A DNA stretch of 38,449 bases from Microtetraspora malaysiensis (GTDB lineage: Bacteria; Actinomycetota; Actinomycetes; Streptosporangiales; Streptosporangiaceae): positions 1 to 38,449 of the forward strand of contig NZ_BBYJ01000017.1 of assembly GCF_001528665.1 (NCBI RefSeq). Reading direction: 5' to 3'. Positions 7,883-14,392 of this stretch are shown here, piece by piece. A model generated the notes under the pieces. It was not told where the DNA came from, did no database searches, and saw only the letters and a program-made list of their open reading frames with translations. Both the position numbers and the translations under genes were made by a program. Positions within the stretch are counted from its first letter, which is position 1, and the number at the start of each line of letters is the position of its first letter.

Positions 7883-8878
7883 ATGATCGGTACGCGTCGG
7901 CGCGACATGGCAAGGCTTCTGATCTCCGGTGTGCTGATCACCTCGCCGCTCGTCGGGGCCGCCGGAGCGGGAGCGGCCGACGGATCGCCGGCGTACCGGG
8001 TGAACGTGCTCACCTACAACGTGTGCGGGGGCAACAACAAGCGGAACACCTGCGGCCAGGATCTGACCCCCGAGCGGCGGCGGCTCTGGGCGCCCCAGGT
8101 CTCCGCGCTGATCAGGAGCAAGGACGTGGACGTCGCGTCCTTCACCGAGATGTGTTACGCCCAGGTCGATCTGCTGCAGCGGGAGCTCCCCGACTACGAC
8201 TTCGTCTGGTACGGCCTCGGCAGGTCGGCCAACTGCCGCGAGATCTGGAGTGACCTGACCGACCAGACGACGGCGCCGAACGGCAGATCCGCCGGCATCG
8301 CCCTGGCGTTCAAGAACGGCGTCGTGGGCGCCCCGTTCCGCCGGCGGCTGGTCGTCGACAACCCGGACGCCGACCCGTCTTCCCCCATTCACAGGCGCGG
8401 CGTGCTGTGCGCGCGTTCCGTCATCGGCATGGAGTACGGCGTCGGCTGCGTGACCCACATCTCGCCTCTGGAGTCCCCGCAGCAGGTCACCGGGGAGATC
8501 GGCCGGTGGGCGGGGGACGTGCCGGTCATCCTCGGGGGCGACTTCAACCGCAAGCCCGAGCACCCCGAGATGGGCGCGGTGTACGGGACGGGCCTCGGCA
8601 CGGGGACCTTCACAGAGGTGGACGCGGGACCGGCCGGAAAGCCGAGCCGCGGCGGCAGCCCGACCACCCGCGGCGGCCGGAAGATCGACTACATCTTCGC
8701 CAGCCAGTCGGACTATCGGAACGCCGGGGCCGAGGTGATCCAGACGAACCCCGAGCTCTCGGACCACCGGCCGCTGGTCGGCTCGTTCACCGGAACCGTG
8801 GAGGGCGGGCAAACTGCGACGGTCGTGCACACGTTCACCCAGGTCGTCGCGGCGGCGTTCGCGGCCCTCCCGAAGTGA
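7883..8878 (+). CDS. Secreted endonuclease/exonuclease/phosphatase-family protein
   Basis: A 331-residue exported hydrolase of the DNase I/sphingomyelinase fold. An N-terminal signal peptide (RRRDMARLLISGVLITSP, ending AGAGAADG) is followed by the family's metal and catalytic motifs in order: LTYNVCGGNN, SFTEM (metal-binding Glu), GGDFNRKP (Asp-Asn), KIDYIFAS and SDHRPLVGSF (catalytic Asp-His). Phosphodiester substrates such as extracellular nucleic acid or phospholipid are likely; which one cannot be told. Four or more cysteines fit an extracellular protein. The hydrophobic C-terminal tail (FTQVVAAAFAALP) is unusual. GGAGAGTGAG just before the ATG supports the start. A hairpin follows. Confidence 0.87.
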   Translation: MIGTRRRDMARLLISGVLITSPLVGAAGAGAADGSPAYRVNVLTYNVCGGNNKRNTCGQDLTPERRRLWAPQVSALIRSKDVDVASFTEMCYAQVDLLQRELPDYDFVWYGLGRSANCREIWSDLTDQTTAPNGRSAGIALAFKNGVVGAPFRRRLVVDNPDADPSSPIHRRGVLCARSVIGMEYGVGCVTHISPLESPQQVTGEIGRWAGDVPVILGGDFNRKPEHPEMGAVYGTGLGTGTFTEVDAGPAGKPSRGGSPTTRGGRKIDYIFASQSDYRNAGAEVIQTNPELSDHRPLVGSFTGTVEGGQTATVVHTFTQVVAAAFAALPK

Positions 8879-8886
8879 CCGCGGAT

Positions 8887-8915
8887 CGGCGGGCATCCGT
8901 GCCGGACGCCCGCCG
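8887..8915 (+). terminator. Bidirectional hairpin between convergent genes
   Basis: CGGCGGGC (8887-8894) pairs perfectly with GCCCGCCG (8908-8915) over a 13-base loop. It fills the 37-bp gap between the secreted hydrolase stop and the convergent carbonic anhydrase stop, so it probably ends both transcripts. Confidence 0.6.
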
Positions 8916-9449
8916 TCACTCCGTCGTGAGCCGGGTCGCCGCGGCGTGGCGGCGGGCCTTGGCCATGTAGCTGTCCGGCGTGTGGGCGAACGAGGCGCGG
9001 TCGCCGTCGGTCAGCTCGCGGACGACCTTGGCGGGCACACCCGCGACCAGCACTCCGGCCGGGATCCGCGCCCCCGGCGTGACCACCGCGCCCGCGGCGA
9101 CCAGCGTGCCCGCGCCGACGCGCGCGCCGCCGAGGACGATCGCGCCGATGCCGATCAGCGCGCCCGTCTCGACGTGGGCGCCGTGCACCATCGCCTTGTG
9201 CCCGAGGCTCACCCGGTCCTCCAGGATCGCGGGCTGCCCGGGGTCGGCGTGCAGGCAGCAAAGATCCTGGATGTTGCACTCGGCGCCGACCTCGATCCGC
9301 TCGTCGTCGCCGCGCAGGACCGAGCCGTACCAGACGCTCGACGCGCGGCCGAGCCGGACCCGGCCGACGATCACGGCGCCGGGCGCGACCCAGGACTCCG
9401 GGTGCAGGTCGGGGGTGGCGTCGTCGTTCAGAGCGGCGATGTACGGCAT
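8916..9449 (-). CDS. Gamma-class carbonic anhydrase family protein
   Basis: A 177-residue left-handed beta-helix protein built from hexapeptide repeats (VIVGRV, IGIGAIVLGGARVGAGTLVAAGAVV). The three zinc-ligand histidines of the gamma carbonic anhydrase family are present: H67 (CCLHAD), H84 (LGHKA) and H89 (MVHGA). N60-Q61-D62 and RGDDERIEVG are also conserved. Reversible hydration of CO2 is possible, but many homologues (PaaY/CaiE-like) have weak or other activity. The ATG at 9449 (MPYIAAL) is preferred to upstream in-frame starts because the extra residues are Pro/Arg-rich noise. Cytoplasmic; no signal peptide. Confidence 0.88.
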   Translation of the reverse strand: MPYIAALNDDATPDLHPESWVAPGAVIVGRVRLGRASSVWYGSVLRGDDERIEVGAECNIQDLCCLHADPGQPAILEDRVSLGHKAMVHGAHVETGALIGIGAIVLGGARVGAGTLVAAGAVVTPGARIPAGVLVAGVPAKVVRELTDGDRASFAHTPDSYMAKARRHAAATRLTTE

Positions 9450-9622
9450 GGAGTCATGATCCCACGGGCGCGTTCTCGGAGGGTTCCCGGGCGTACGGCG
9501 CGGGCGCGGCGGGGCGTCCAAGGGCGCGAGGTCGGGCGTTCGGGTTGCGAGGCAGGGCGGATAGCAGGAAAGTCATGTCCTGACGTGCGTTACCGCCTCA
9601 ATTTCCAACCCCAGGGCTTGTC

Positions 9623-10720
9623 ATGACGAATCAGAACGAGAACTTCCCCGACCTCCTGAGTGACGACTCCTTCGAGGTCGTCATGCGTGGATACAGCCGC
9701 AGGCAGGTCCATGACTACATGATCAGGACCCGGAACCAGATCAGGGACCTGGAGGAGCGGCTCGCGCGGACCATCGACCAGGCCGAGCAGGGCCGGTCCG
9801 AGCTGGTCGAGGCGCGCCGCAGGCTGGCGGGCGCCCCGCAGAACCCTGAGGAGCTGGGCGAGCGGCTGAGCCAGATACTGAAGCTGGCGCAGGAGGAGGC
9901 GGCGGCCAACAAGGAGGCGTCCCAGTCGGAGGCCATGCAACTGCGCGAGCACGCCGCGACCGAGGCTGAGCGGATGGTCACGGCCGCGCGGGAGCAGGCC
10001 GACGCGATCAGGGCCGCCGCCCAGGAGGAGGCCGAGCGCCGGGTCACCGAGGCCACCGGCGTCGCCGAGCGCCTGCTCGCCCAGGCGGGCTCCGACGCGG
10101 AGGAGACCCTCAACACGGCGCGGGCCGAGGCCGAGGACGCGCTGCGCGGGGCGCGCGGCGAGGCCGACCGGCAGCTCACGGTCGCGCGCCTGGAGGTGGA
10201 GAAGCTGGTCGGCGACGCCCGCGCCGAGGCGCACTCGACCCTCACCGGCGCTCAGCAGCGGGCCGCCTCGCTCGACGAGAACACCGGCCGCCGCGTGGCC
10301 TATCTGACCGACACGCACGCCGAGGTCATGCGCCGTCTGGGTGAGATCGGGTCGGTCCTGGGCGACCTGCTCCACCGGGAGAGCGCGGCCGGCTCCCTGA
10401 TCGACGAGGCCGCCGTGCTGCCGCCGCAGGCGCACGCCGTCCCGCAGCCGCTCGAACTCGGGCCCGCCGACGGCGCCGCCGAGGACGACGAGGACATCCG
10501 GGTCATCGTGGAGGGCGTGCCGGTGGAGGGCGCCCCGCAGCAGCCCGCCCAGGACGGCGACGTGACGACGGACGTCGCCGTGGTCCGGATGCAGAACGAG
10601 CAGCACGAGCAGCACGGCCAGCACGAGCAGCACGGCCAGAACGGTCAGCACGAGGAGCACGAGGAGCACGAGGAGCACGAGCAGAACGGTCAGCGCGGCC
10701 AGCACGGTCGGCGCCGGTAG
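9623..10720 (+). CDS. DivIVA-like coiled-coil protein with His/Gln-rich tail
   Basis: A 365-residue cytoskeletal-type protein. Residues about 14-50 (SFEVVMRGYSRRQVHDYM, IRDLEERL) match the DivIVA N-terminal membrane-binding/initiation motif. Residues about 50-260 form a long alanine/glutamate-rich coiled coil (AAREQADAIRAAAQEEAERR, EAEDALRGARGEADRQL). Actinobacterial relatives organise polar growth, cell division or cytoskeletal scaffolds (DivIVA, Scy, FilP-like). An acidic linker leads to an unusual tail of about 35 residues made of QHEQHG/EEHEEH units. ATG is preceded by a weak CAGGG. A strong terminator follows, so it seems monocistronic. Confidence 0.83.
   Translation: MTNQNENFPDLLSDDSFEVVMRGYSRRQVHDYMIRTRNQIRDLEERLARTIDQAEQGRSELVEARRRLAGAPQNPEELGERLSQILKLAQEEAAANKEASQSEAMQLREHAATEAERMVTAAREQADAIRAAAQEEAERRVTEATGVAERLLAQAGSDAEETLNTARAEAEDALRGARGEADRQLTVARLEVEKLVGDARAEAHSTLTGAQQRAASLDENTGRRVAYLTDTHAEVMRRLGEIGSVLGDLLHRESAAGSLIDEAAVLPPQAHAVPQPLELGPADGAAEDDEDIRVIVEGVPVEGAPQQPAQDGDVTTDVAVVRMQNEQHEQHGQHEQHGQNGQHEEHEEHEEHEQNGQRGQHGRRR
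10601..10695 (+). repeat. In-frame CAGCACGAG/GAGCACGAG tandem repeat
   Basis: Short units of CAGCAC, GGCCAG and GAGCAC recur without breaking the reading frame and encode the His/Gln/Glu-rich tail of the DivIVA-like protein. Such slippage-prone repeats are likely to vary in copy number between strains. Confidence 0.8.
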
Positions 10721-10815
10721 CCGCCGGGCGGCTGCCCGGAGGTGGCGCGTCTGGTACCCGTGGAGGCGCCGTTGGGATGGCACCAGTGGCGACGCCCCCA
10801 CGGGGGATCAAGGAA

Positions 10816-10854
10816 GCGGAAGCCTCCGCCCCCGATAGGGTCGGAGGCTTCCGC
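10816..10854 (+). terminator. Strong hairpin after the DivIVA-like gene
   Basis: GCGGAAGCCTCCG (10816-10828) pairs perfectly with CGGAGGCTTCCGC (10842-10854). CCC and GGG within the loop extend the stem. It lies between the DivIVA-like gene and the convergent GntR-type gene. The remaining bases up to 11003 contain no gene; a 10-bp palindrome TCTCTAGAGA lies at 10943-10952. Confidence 0.75.
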
Positions 10855-11003
10855 GCTCGTGGCCGGGCCCTGCCGTTTCCGTCGTCCTGGGGTGCTGTGG
10901 GCGCCGGACGCGACATGACCTCTCTATTCAAGGTGCGCGACATCTCTAGAGAAATCAATGATCGGTTTGGTCATGTCCTTCTAACGCCGGCGGTCTCCTT
11001 GAC

Positions 11004-11756
11004 CTATGCGTCGAAGTCGTACTGGAGCACGTACGAGGCGGCGTCGAGGATCATCTCGTTGTACTCGACGGGGCGGCCCTCCGCGGTGTAGGCGGTGCGG
11101 ATGATCGCGATGATGGGGGTGCCGGCGGGCAGGCCGAGCAGCTCCGTCTCGCGCGGATGGGGCATCCGGGCGCGCAGCTCCTCGGTGAAGTGCGCCGGGG
11201 AGTGGCCGAGGTCGCCGAGCCGGGCGTAGGCGCCGCCGGGGCCGGTTTCGGGCAATACGATCGCCGTCCCCTCGACCAGGTCGGCCGGGAAGTGCGAGGC
11301 GGCGAGCTGGACCGGCCGGTCGTCCACCAGGTAGCGCCGCCGCCGTACCCACACCTCACCGGTGTCCAGTACGCGGGCGACCTCCTCGCTCGCCTCTTCC
11401 CGCTCGATCTGGACCTGGTCGACCGTGTAGGCGCGGCCGTGGGCGTCGGTGTCCCAGATGGCGCGGCCCGCCGCCCACTGCTCACGCGCGAGCCGCCGCG
11501 ATCCGTGCCTGCGGATCGGGCGGAACAACCGGACGTACACGCCGGAGCCGCGCTTGGGCACGGCCAGGCCCTCGTTGATGAGCACGGCGAGTGCCTGCCG
11601 GGCCGTCGCGCGGGCGACGCCGTACTCGGCCATCAGTGCGTTCTCGCCCGGTAGCCGATCTCCGTCGTGCAGATCGCCGGACAGGATCCTGCCGCGTAAC
11701 CTGTCGGCGATGCGCCGATAGATCGGGAGCTCGTGATGCACCGGGGATTCCGTCAC
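11004..11756 (-). CDS. GntR-family regulator, HutC/UTRA type
   Basis: A 250-residue transcription factor. Residues about 10-75 form the GntR winged helix: LPIYRRIADRLRGRILSGDL, RLPGENALMAEYGVARATARQALAVL and the wing GLAVPKRGSGVYV. Residues about 100-245 form a UTRA ligand-binding domain (VWVRRRRYLVDDRPVQLAASHFP, YTAEGRPVEYNEMIL). These proteins bind sugars, amino acids or related metabolites and leave the operator. The ligand is unknown here. GTG start with AGAGGG upstream. The bases before it (about 11760-11830) contain a TTCTCTACAG motif on the coding strand that resembles half of the palindrome at 10943, a possible operator. No metabolic operon is adjacent on the same strand. Confidence 0.88.
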   Translation of the reverse strand: MTESPVHHELPIYRRIADRLRGRILSGDLHDGDRLPGENALMAEYGVARATARQALAVLINEGLAVPKRGSGVYVRLFRPIRRHGSRRLAREQWAAGRAIWDTDAHGRAYTVDQVQIEREEASEEVARVLDTGEVWVRRRRYLVDDRPVQLAASHFPADLVEGTAIVLPETGPGGAYARLGDLGHSPAHFTEELRARMPHPRETELLGLPAGTPIIAIIRTAYTAEGRPVEYNEMILDAASYVLQYDFDA

Positions 11757-11900
11757 GTTTGATCACCCTCTGTCACCAACGGGGAGTTAGCGTCTGTAGA
11801 GAACTTGCCCCGTCTTGTCCACGATCGCACAGGAAATGACGTTGGTCCTGGGCTTATTTTGAGTGGATCGTGCCTGTGTGACGATCTCCAGGGAGAATCG

Positions 11901-12458
11901 CTACCCGTTACGTGGAACGGTCCGGCTCGCCTGGGAGGTCGCGTGCCAGTGCCAGGTCATGATCGCGGCCAGGACGGCCCCCGCCGTGTTGAGCAGCACG
12001 TCGTCGATCGACGACACCCGGTGGAGGTGTAGGCCGTACTGCAGGGCCTCGACGGTGGTCGATGCGGCGGCGGCCACGAGCGCCACGGTCCGGAGCCGGG
12101 CGAACCGTACGGACCTGACCGGCAGCAGCGCGCCCAGCGCCGCGAACACCAGGAGATTGCCCCCGACCTGTACGATCACGGTCGCCGCCGGCGCCTGGAG
12201 CACGGCGGCCAGATCGCGCAGCGGGACGAGATTGACGCCCTCCGTGCCGCTTCCCGGGGTGAGGATCATCCACAGCCAGGGGAGTGTGCCGACGACCATG
12301 CCGACGTCGGCGTACGCCGTGCGGGCCGGGTGGGGGTGGCCGCGCGCCGCCCTCCGGCGGGCGAGCAGACGGGCGGCGAGGAGCGCGGCCGGGACCGCCA
12401 GTACGGCGGCCAGGATGACATGCCCCCACATTCGCCACACCAGCCACATGACGGACAT
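11901..12458 (-). CDS. VanZ-like membrane protein
   Basis: A VanZ-family protein of about 185 residues with four or five membrane segments. Family hallmarks are VNLVPLRDL after the second helix, QVGGNLLVFAALGALLP, and STTVEALQY...VSSIDDVLLNTAGA, with the conserved Glu and Asp pairs. VanZ gives low-level teicoplanin resistance in enterococci; most actinobacterial homologues are of unknown function in the envelope. I chose the ATG at 12458 (MSVMWLVWRMW) because the first helix follows directly. Upstream in-frame starts up to 12545 would add a polar His/Arg-rich stretch. The ribosome binding site is weak, so the start is uncertain. Divergent from kynureninase with about 118 bp between. Confidence 0.77.
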   Translation of the reverse strand: MSVMWLVWRMWGHVILAAVLAVPAALLAARLLARRRAARGHPHPARTAYADVGMVVGTLPWLWMILTPGSGTEGVNLVPLRDLAAVLQAPAATVIVQVGGNLLVFAALGALLPVRSVRFARLRTVALVAAAASTTVEALQYGLHLHRVSSIDDVLLNTAGAVLAAIMTWHWHATSQASRTVPRNG

Positions 12459-12576
12459 TCTGTGGCCGATGAGGGGATCACGGCCACCCGGCGAGGCCGG
12501 CGCCGCCCGCCGTTGTGTGTGATGGCACATTTGGCGGTATTCCACGAAAAGGCAACCAACTAAAGGAGTTGTGATC

Positions 12577-13800
12577 GTGACTGCGAGCCGTGCCGACTGT
12601 TACGCCCTCGACCTCGAGGATCCGCTGCGGGATATGCGTGCGGAGTTCTCCCTGCCCAGCGGGGTCACGTACCTGCTGGGCAACTCGCTGGGCGCGCTGC
12701 CGAAGCGTACGGCGGCGAAGGTGGCGCACACCGTGGAGACCGAGTGGGGCCGCGACCTCGGCGCGAGCTGGAACACCGCGGGTTGGTGGGATCTGCCGCA
12801 GACCACCGGGGACCGGTTGGCGCGGCTGATCGGCGCGGGGCCGGGCGAGGTCCTCGCCGGCGACTCCACGTCGACGAACATCTTCAAGGTGATGGCCGCC
12901 GCGCTGCCGCTCCGCCCCGGCCGCCGCGTGATCGTCTCCGACCTGGAGAACTTCCCCACCGACCGGTACGTCGTCGAGGGCGTCGCCCGGGCGCTCGGCT
13001 CGTACGAGATCAGGGACATCGGGTCGCTCGACGAGGCGCTCGGCGACGACGTGGCCGCGGTCCTGCTCAGCCACGTGGACTACCGGACGGGCGCGCTGCG
13101 CGACATGGACGCCGTCACCGCCCGGGTGCACGCCGCGGGGGCCCTGATGATCTGGGACCTCTGCCACAGCGCCGGAGCCGTGCCGGTGGACCTGCGCGCC
13201 GCCGACGCGGACTTCGCGGTCGGCTGCACGTACAAGTACCTCAACGGCGGCCCGGGCGCGCCCGCCTACCTCTACGTGGCCGAGCGGCATCAGGACGCCG
13301 CGTACAACGTCGTCTCCGGATGGCACGGGCACGCGGATCCGTTCGCGTTCGAGCCGAACTACCGGCCCGCCGACGGGGTGCGCCGGTTCGCCGCGGGCAG
13401 CCCGCCCGTGCTCTCCTACAGCGCGCTGAACGCCTCGCTCGACATCTGGCAGACGGTCGACATGGCGCAGATCAGGGCCAAGAGCGTGGCCCTGACCACG
13501 CTGTTCATCGACCTGGTCGACGAGCTGTGCCCCGACCTGACCCTCGTCACGCCGCGCGACCCCGCCGAGCGCGGCAGCCAGGTGAGCTATCGGAACCGCG
13601 ACGGCTATCCCGTGATGCGCGCGCTCGCCGAGCGGGGCGTCGTCGGCGACTACCGGAAGCCGGACATCATGCGGTTCGGCTTCGCCCCGCTGTACCTGCG
13701 TTACGTGGACGTGTACGACGCGGCCACGGTGCTGGCCGAGGTGCTCGGCAAGGAGCTGTGGCGGGAGGAGCGCTACCGGGAGCCGCTGACCGTGACCTGA
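12577..13800 (+). CDS. kynU: Kynureninase
   Basis: A 407-residue PLP-dependent class V aminotransferase-fold enzyme that cleaves kynurenine or 3-hydroxykynurenine to anthranilate or 3-hydroxyanthranilate plus alanine. Typical pieces: TYLLGNSLGALP, LAGDSTSTNIFKV (cofactor phosphate contacts), LSHVDYRTGALRDM, MIWDLCHSAGA with the pyridine-contacting Asp194, and CTYKYLNGGPGAPAYLYV with the PLP lysine K220. GTG at 12577 is 8 bases after AAAGGAG; the GTG at 12571 is too close to it. No tryptophan dioxygenase, kynurenine formamidase or monooxygenase lies nearby, so the rest of the pathway must be elsewhere. A hairpin follows. Confidence 0.9.
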   Translation: MTASRADCYALDLEDPLRDMRAEFSLPSGVTYLLGNSLGALPKRTAAKVAHTVETEWGRDLGASWNTAGWWDLPQTTGDRLARLIGAGPGEVLAGDSTSTNIFKVMAAALPLRPGRRVIVSDLENFPTDRYVVEGVARALGSYEIRDIGSLDEALGDDVAAVLLSHVDYRTGALRDMDAVTARVHAAGALMIWDLCHSAGAVPVDLRAADADFAVGCTYKYLNGGPGAPAYLYVAERHQDAAYNVVSGWHGHADPFAFEPNYRPADGVRRFAAGSPPVLSYSALNASLDIWQTVDMAQIRAKSVALTTLFIDLVDELCPDLTLVTPRDPAERGSQVSYRNRDGYPVMRALAERGVVGDYRKPDIMRFGFAPLYLRYVDVYDAATVLAEVLGKELWREERYREPLTVT

Positions 13801-13820
13801 TCGGTTCGCGGGACGAGGAC

Positions 13821-13848
13821 CCCGGGCCGGTTTCGTCCCGGACCCGGG
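13821..13848 (+). terminator. Hairpin after kynureninase
   Basis: CCCGGGCCGG (13821-13830) pairs with CCGG (13838-13841) and CCCGGG (13843-13848), with one bulged A at 13842 and a 7-base loop. It begins 20 bp after the stop codon and lies before the convergent gene ending at 13877. Confidence 0.6.
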
Positions 13849-13876
13849 TTCCCCGTTCTCGCTGCCGCGCTACGGG

Positions 13877-14281
13877 TTATCGGCGCTTGGCGAGGTCGGC
13901 CACGATGTCGCTGGCCAGTGATACGCAGGTGCCGCAGATCCGGCCCGCCTCGCCGTGAACCATGTGGCTGCGGGGACCGGGTGCCTGACGGCAGAAAGAG
14001 CAGGCGGCGTCGCGCTTCTTCCGGCGGTTCGCCAGCTGGCGACCGGCGAAAGGCGGGGAGAAGCGCTTCCTGGCGGCCTGCTTCGAGAACCCGAACCGCT
14101 CTCCGATGGCGGTCCAGGAGGCGCCCGCCGAGCGCGCGTCGCGTACGGCGAGGTCGAGCAGGGCGTCGGTGTCACGGCTGAGCTCATCGCTCAGGGTGAT
14201 CGCGGCGGAGAGGGTCTCCAGCGGGTCCGCGGGGTCGATCGACCGTGTCCGAGCCTGGGTGAGTAATTCGGATGGCTCCAT
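13877..14281 (-). CDS. HTH protein with ClpX-type C4 zinc finger
   Basis: A 134-residue protein. Residues about 48-75 hold a helix-turn-helix-like segment (GASWTAIGERFGFSKQAARKRF). The C-terminal part has four cysteines, C94-x2-C97 and C116-x2-C119 (CSFC...ICGTCVSLASDIV). This closely resembles the zinc-binding domain at the N-terminus of ClpX, but no AAA+ domain is attached. It may bind DNA through the HTH and a partner protein through the zinc finger; both roles are inferred. ATG at 14281 (MEPSELL) has TAAGG 9 bases upstream. It lies between the kynureninase terminator and the kinase terminator, probably with its own promoter. Confidence 0.78.
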   Translation of the reverse strand: MEPSELLTQARTRSIDPADPLETLSAAITLSDELSRDTDALLDLAVRDARSAGASWTAIGERFGFSKQAARKRFSPPFAGRQLANRRKKRDAACSFCRQAPGPRSHMVHGEAGRICGTCVSLASDIVADLAKRR

Positions 14282-14369
14282 GCCTGGCAACCTTAGGTTG
14301 TCATGCGAAGATCATCAAACGAGGCGATCCACCGTACCGGGGACCGGTCGGCGCCCGTTCCGATCGCTT

Positions 14370-14390
14370 CGCCTGATGCCAGGTCAGGCG
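14370..14390 (-). terminator. Hairpin after the Ser/Thr kinase gene
   Basis: CGCCTGA (14370-14376) and TCAGGCG (14384-14390) form a perfect 7-bp stem over a 7-base loop, starting 2 bases beyond the kinase stop codon on the minus strand. Confidence 0.5.
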
Positions 14391-14392
14391 GT

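Noticed and set aside
10777-11091. A plus-strand frame of 104 codons in the gap after the DivIVA-like gene
   Set aside because: It crosses the terminator hairpin, lacks a ribosome binding site and overlaps the GntR-type gene.
11901-12458. VanZ plus GntR as a glycopeptide resistance cluster
   Set aside because: No VanH, VanA, VanX or VanRS genes are nearby, and VanZ-family proteins are common in actinobacteria without resistance roles.
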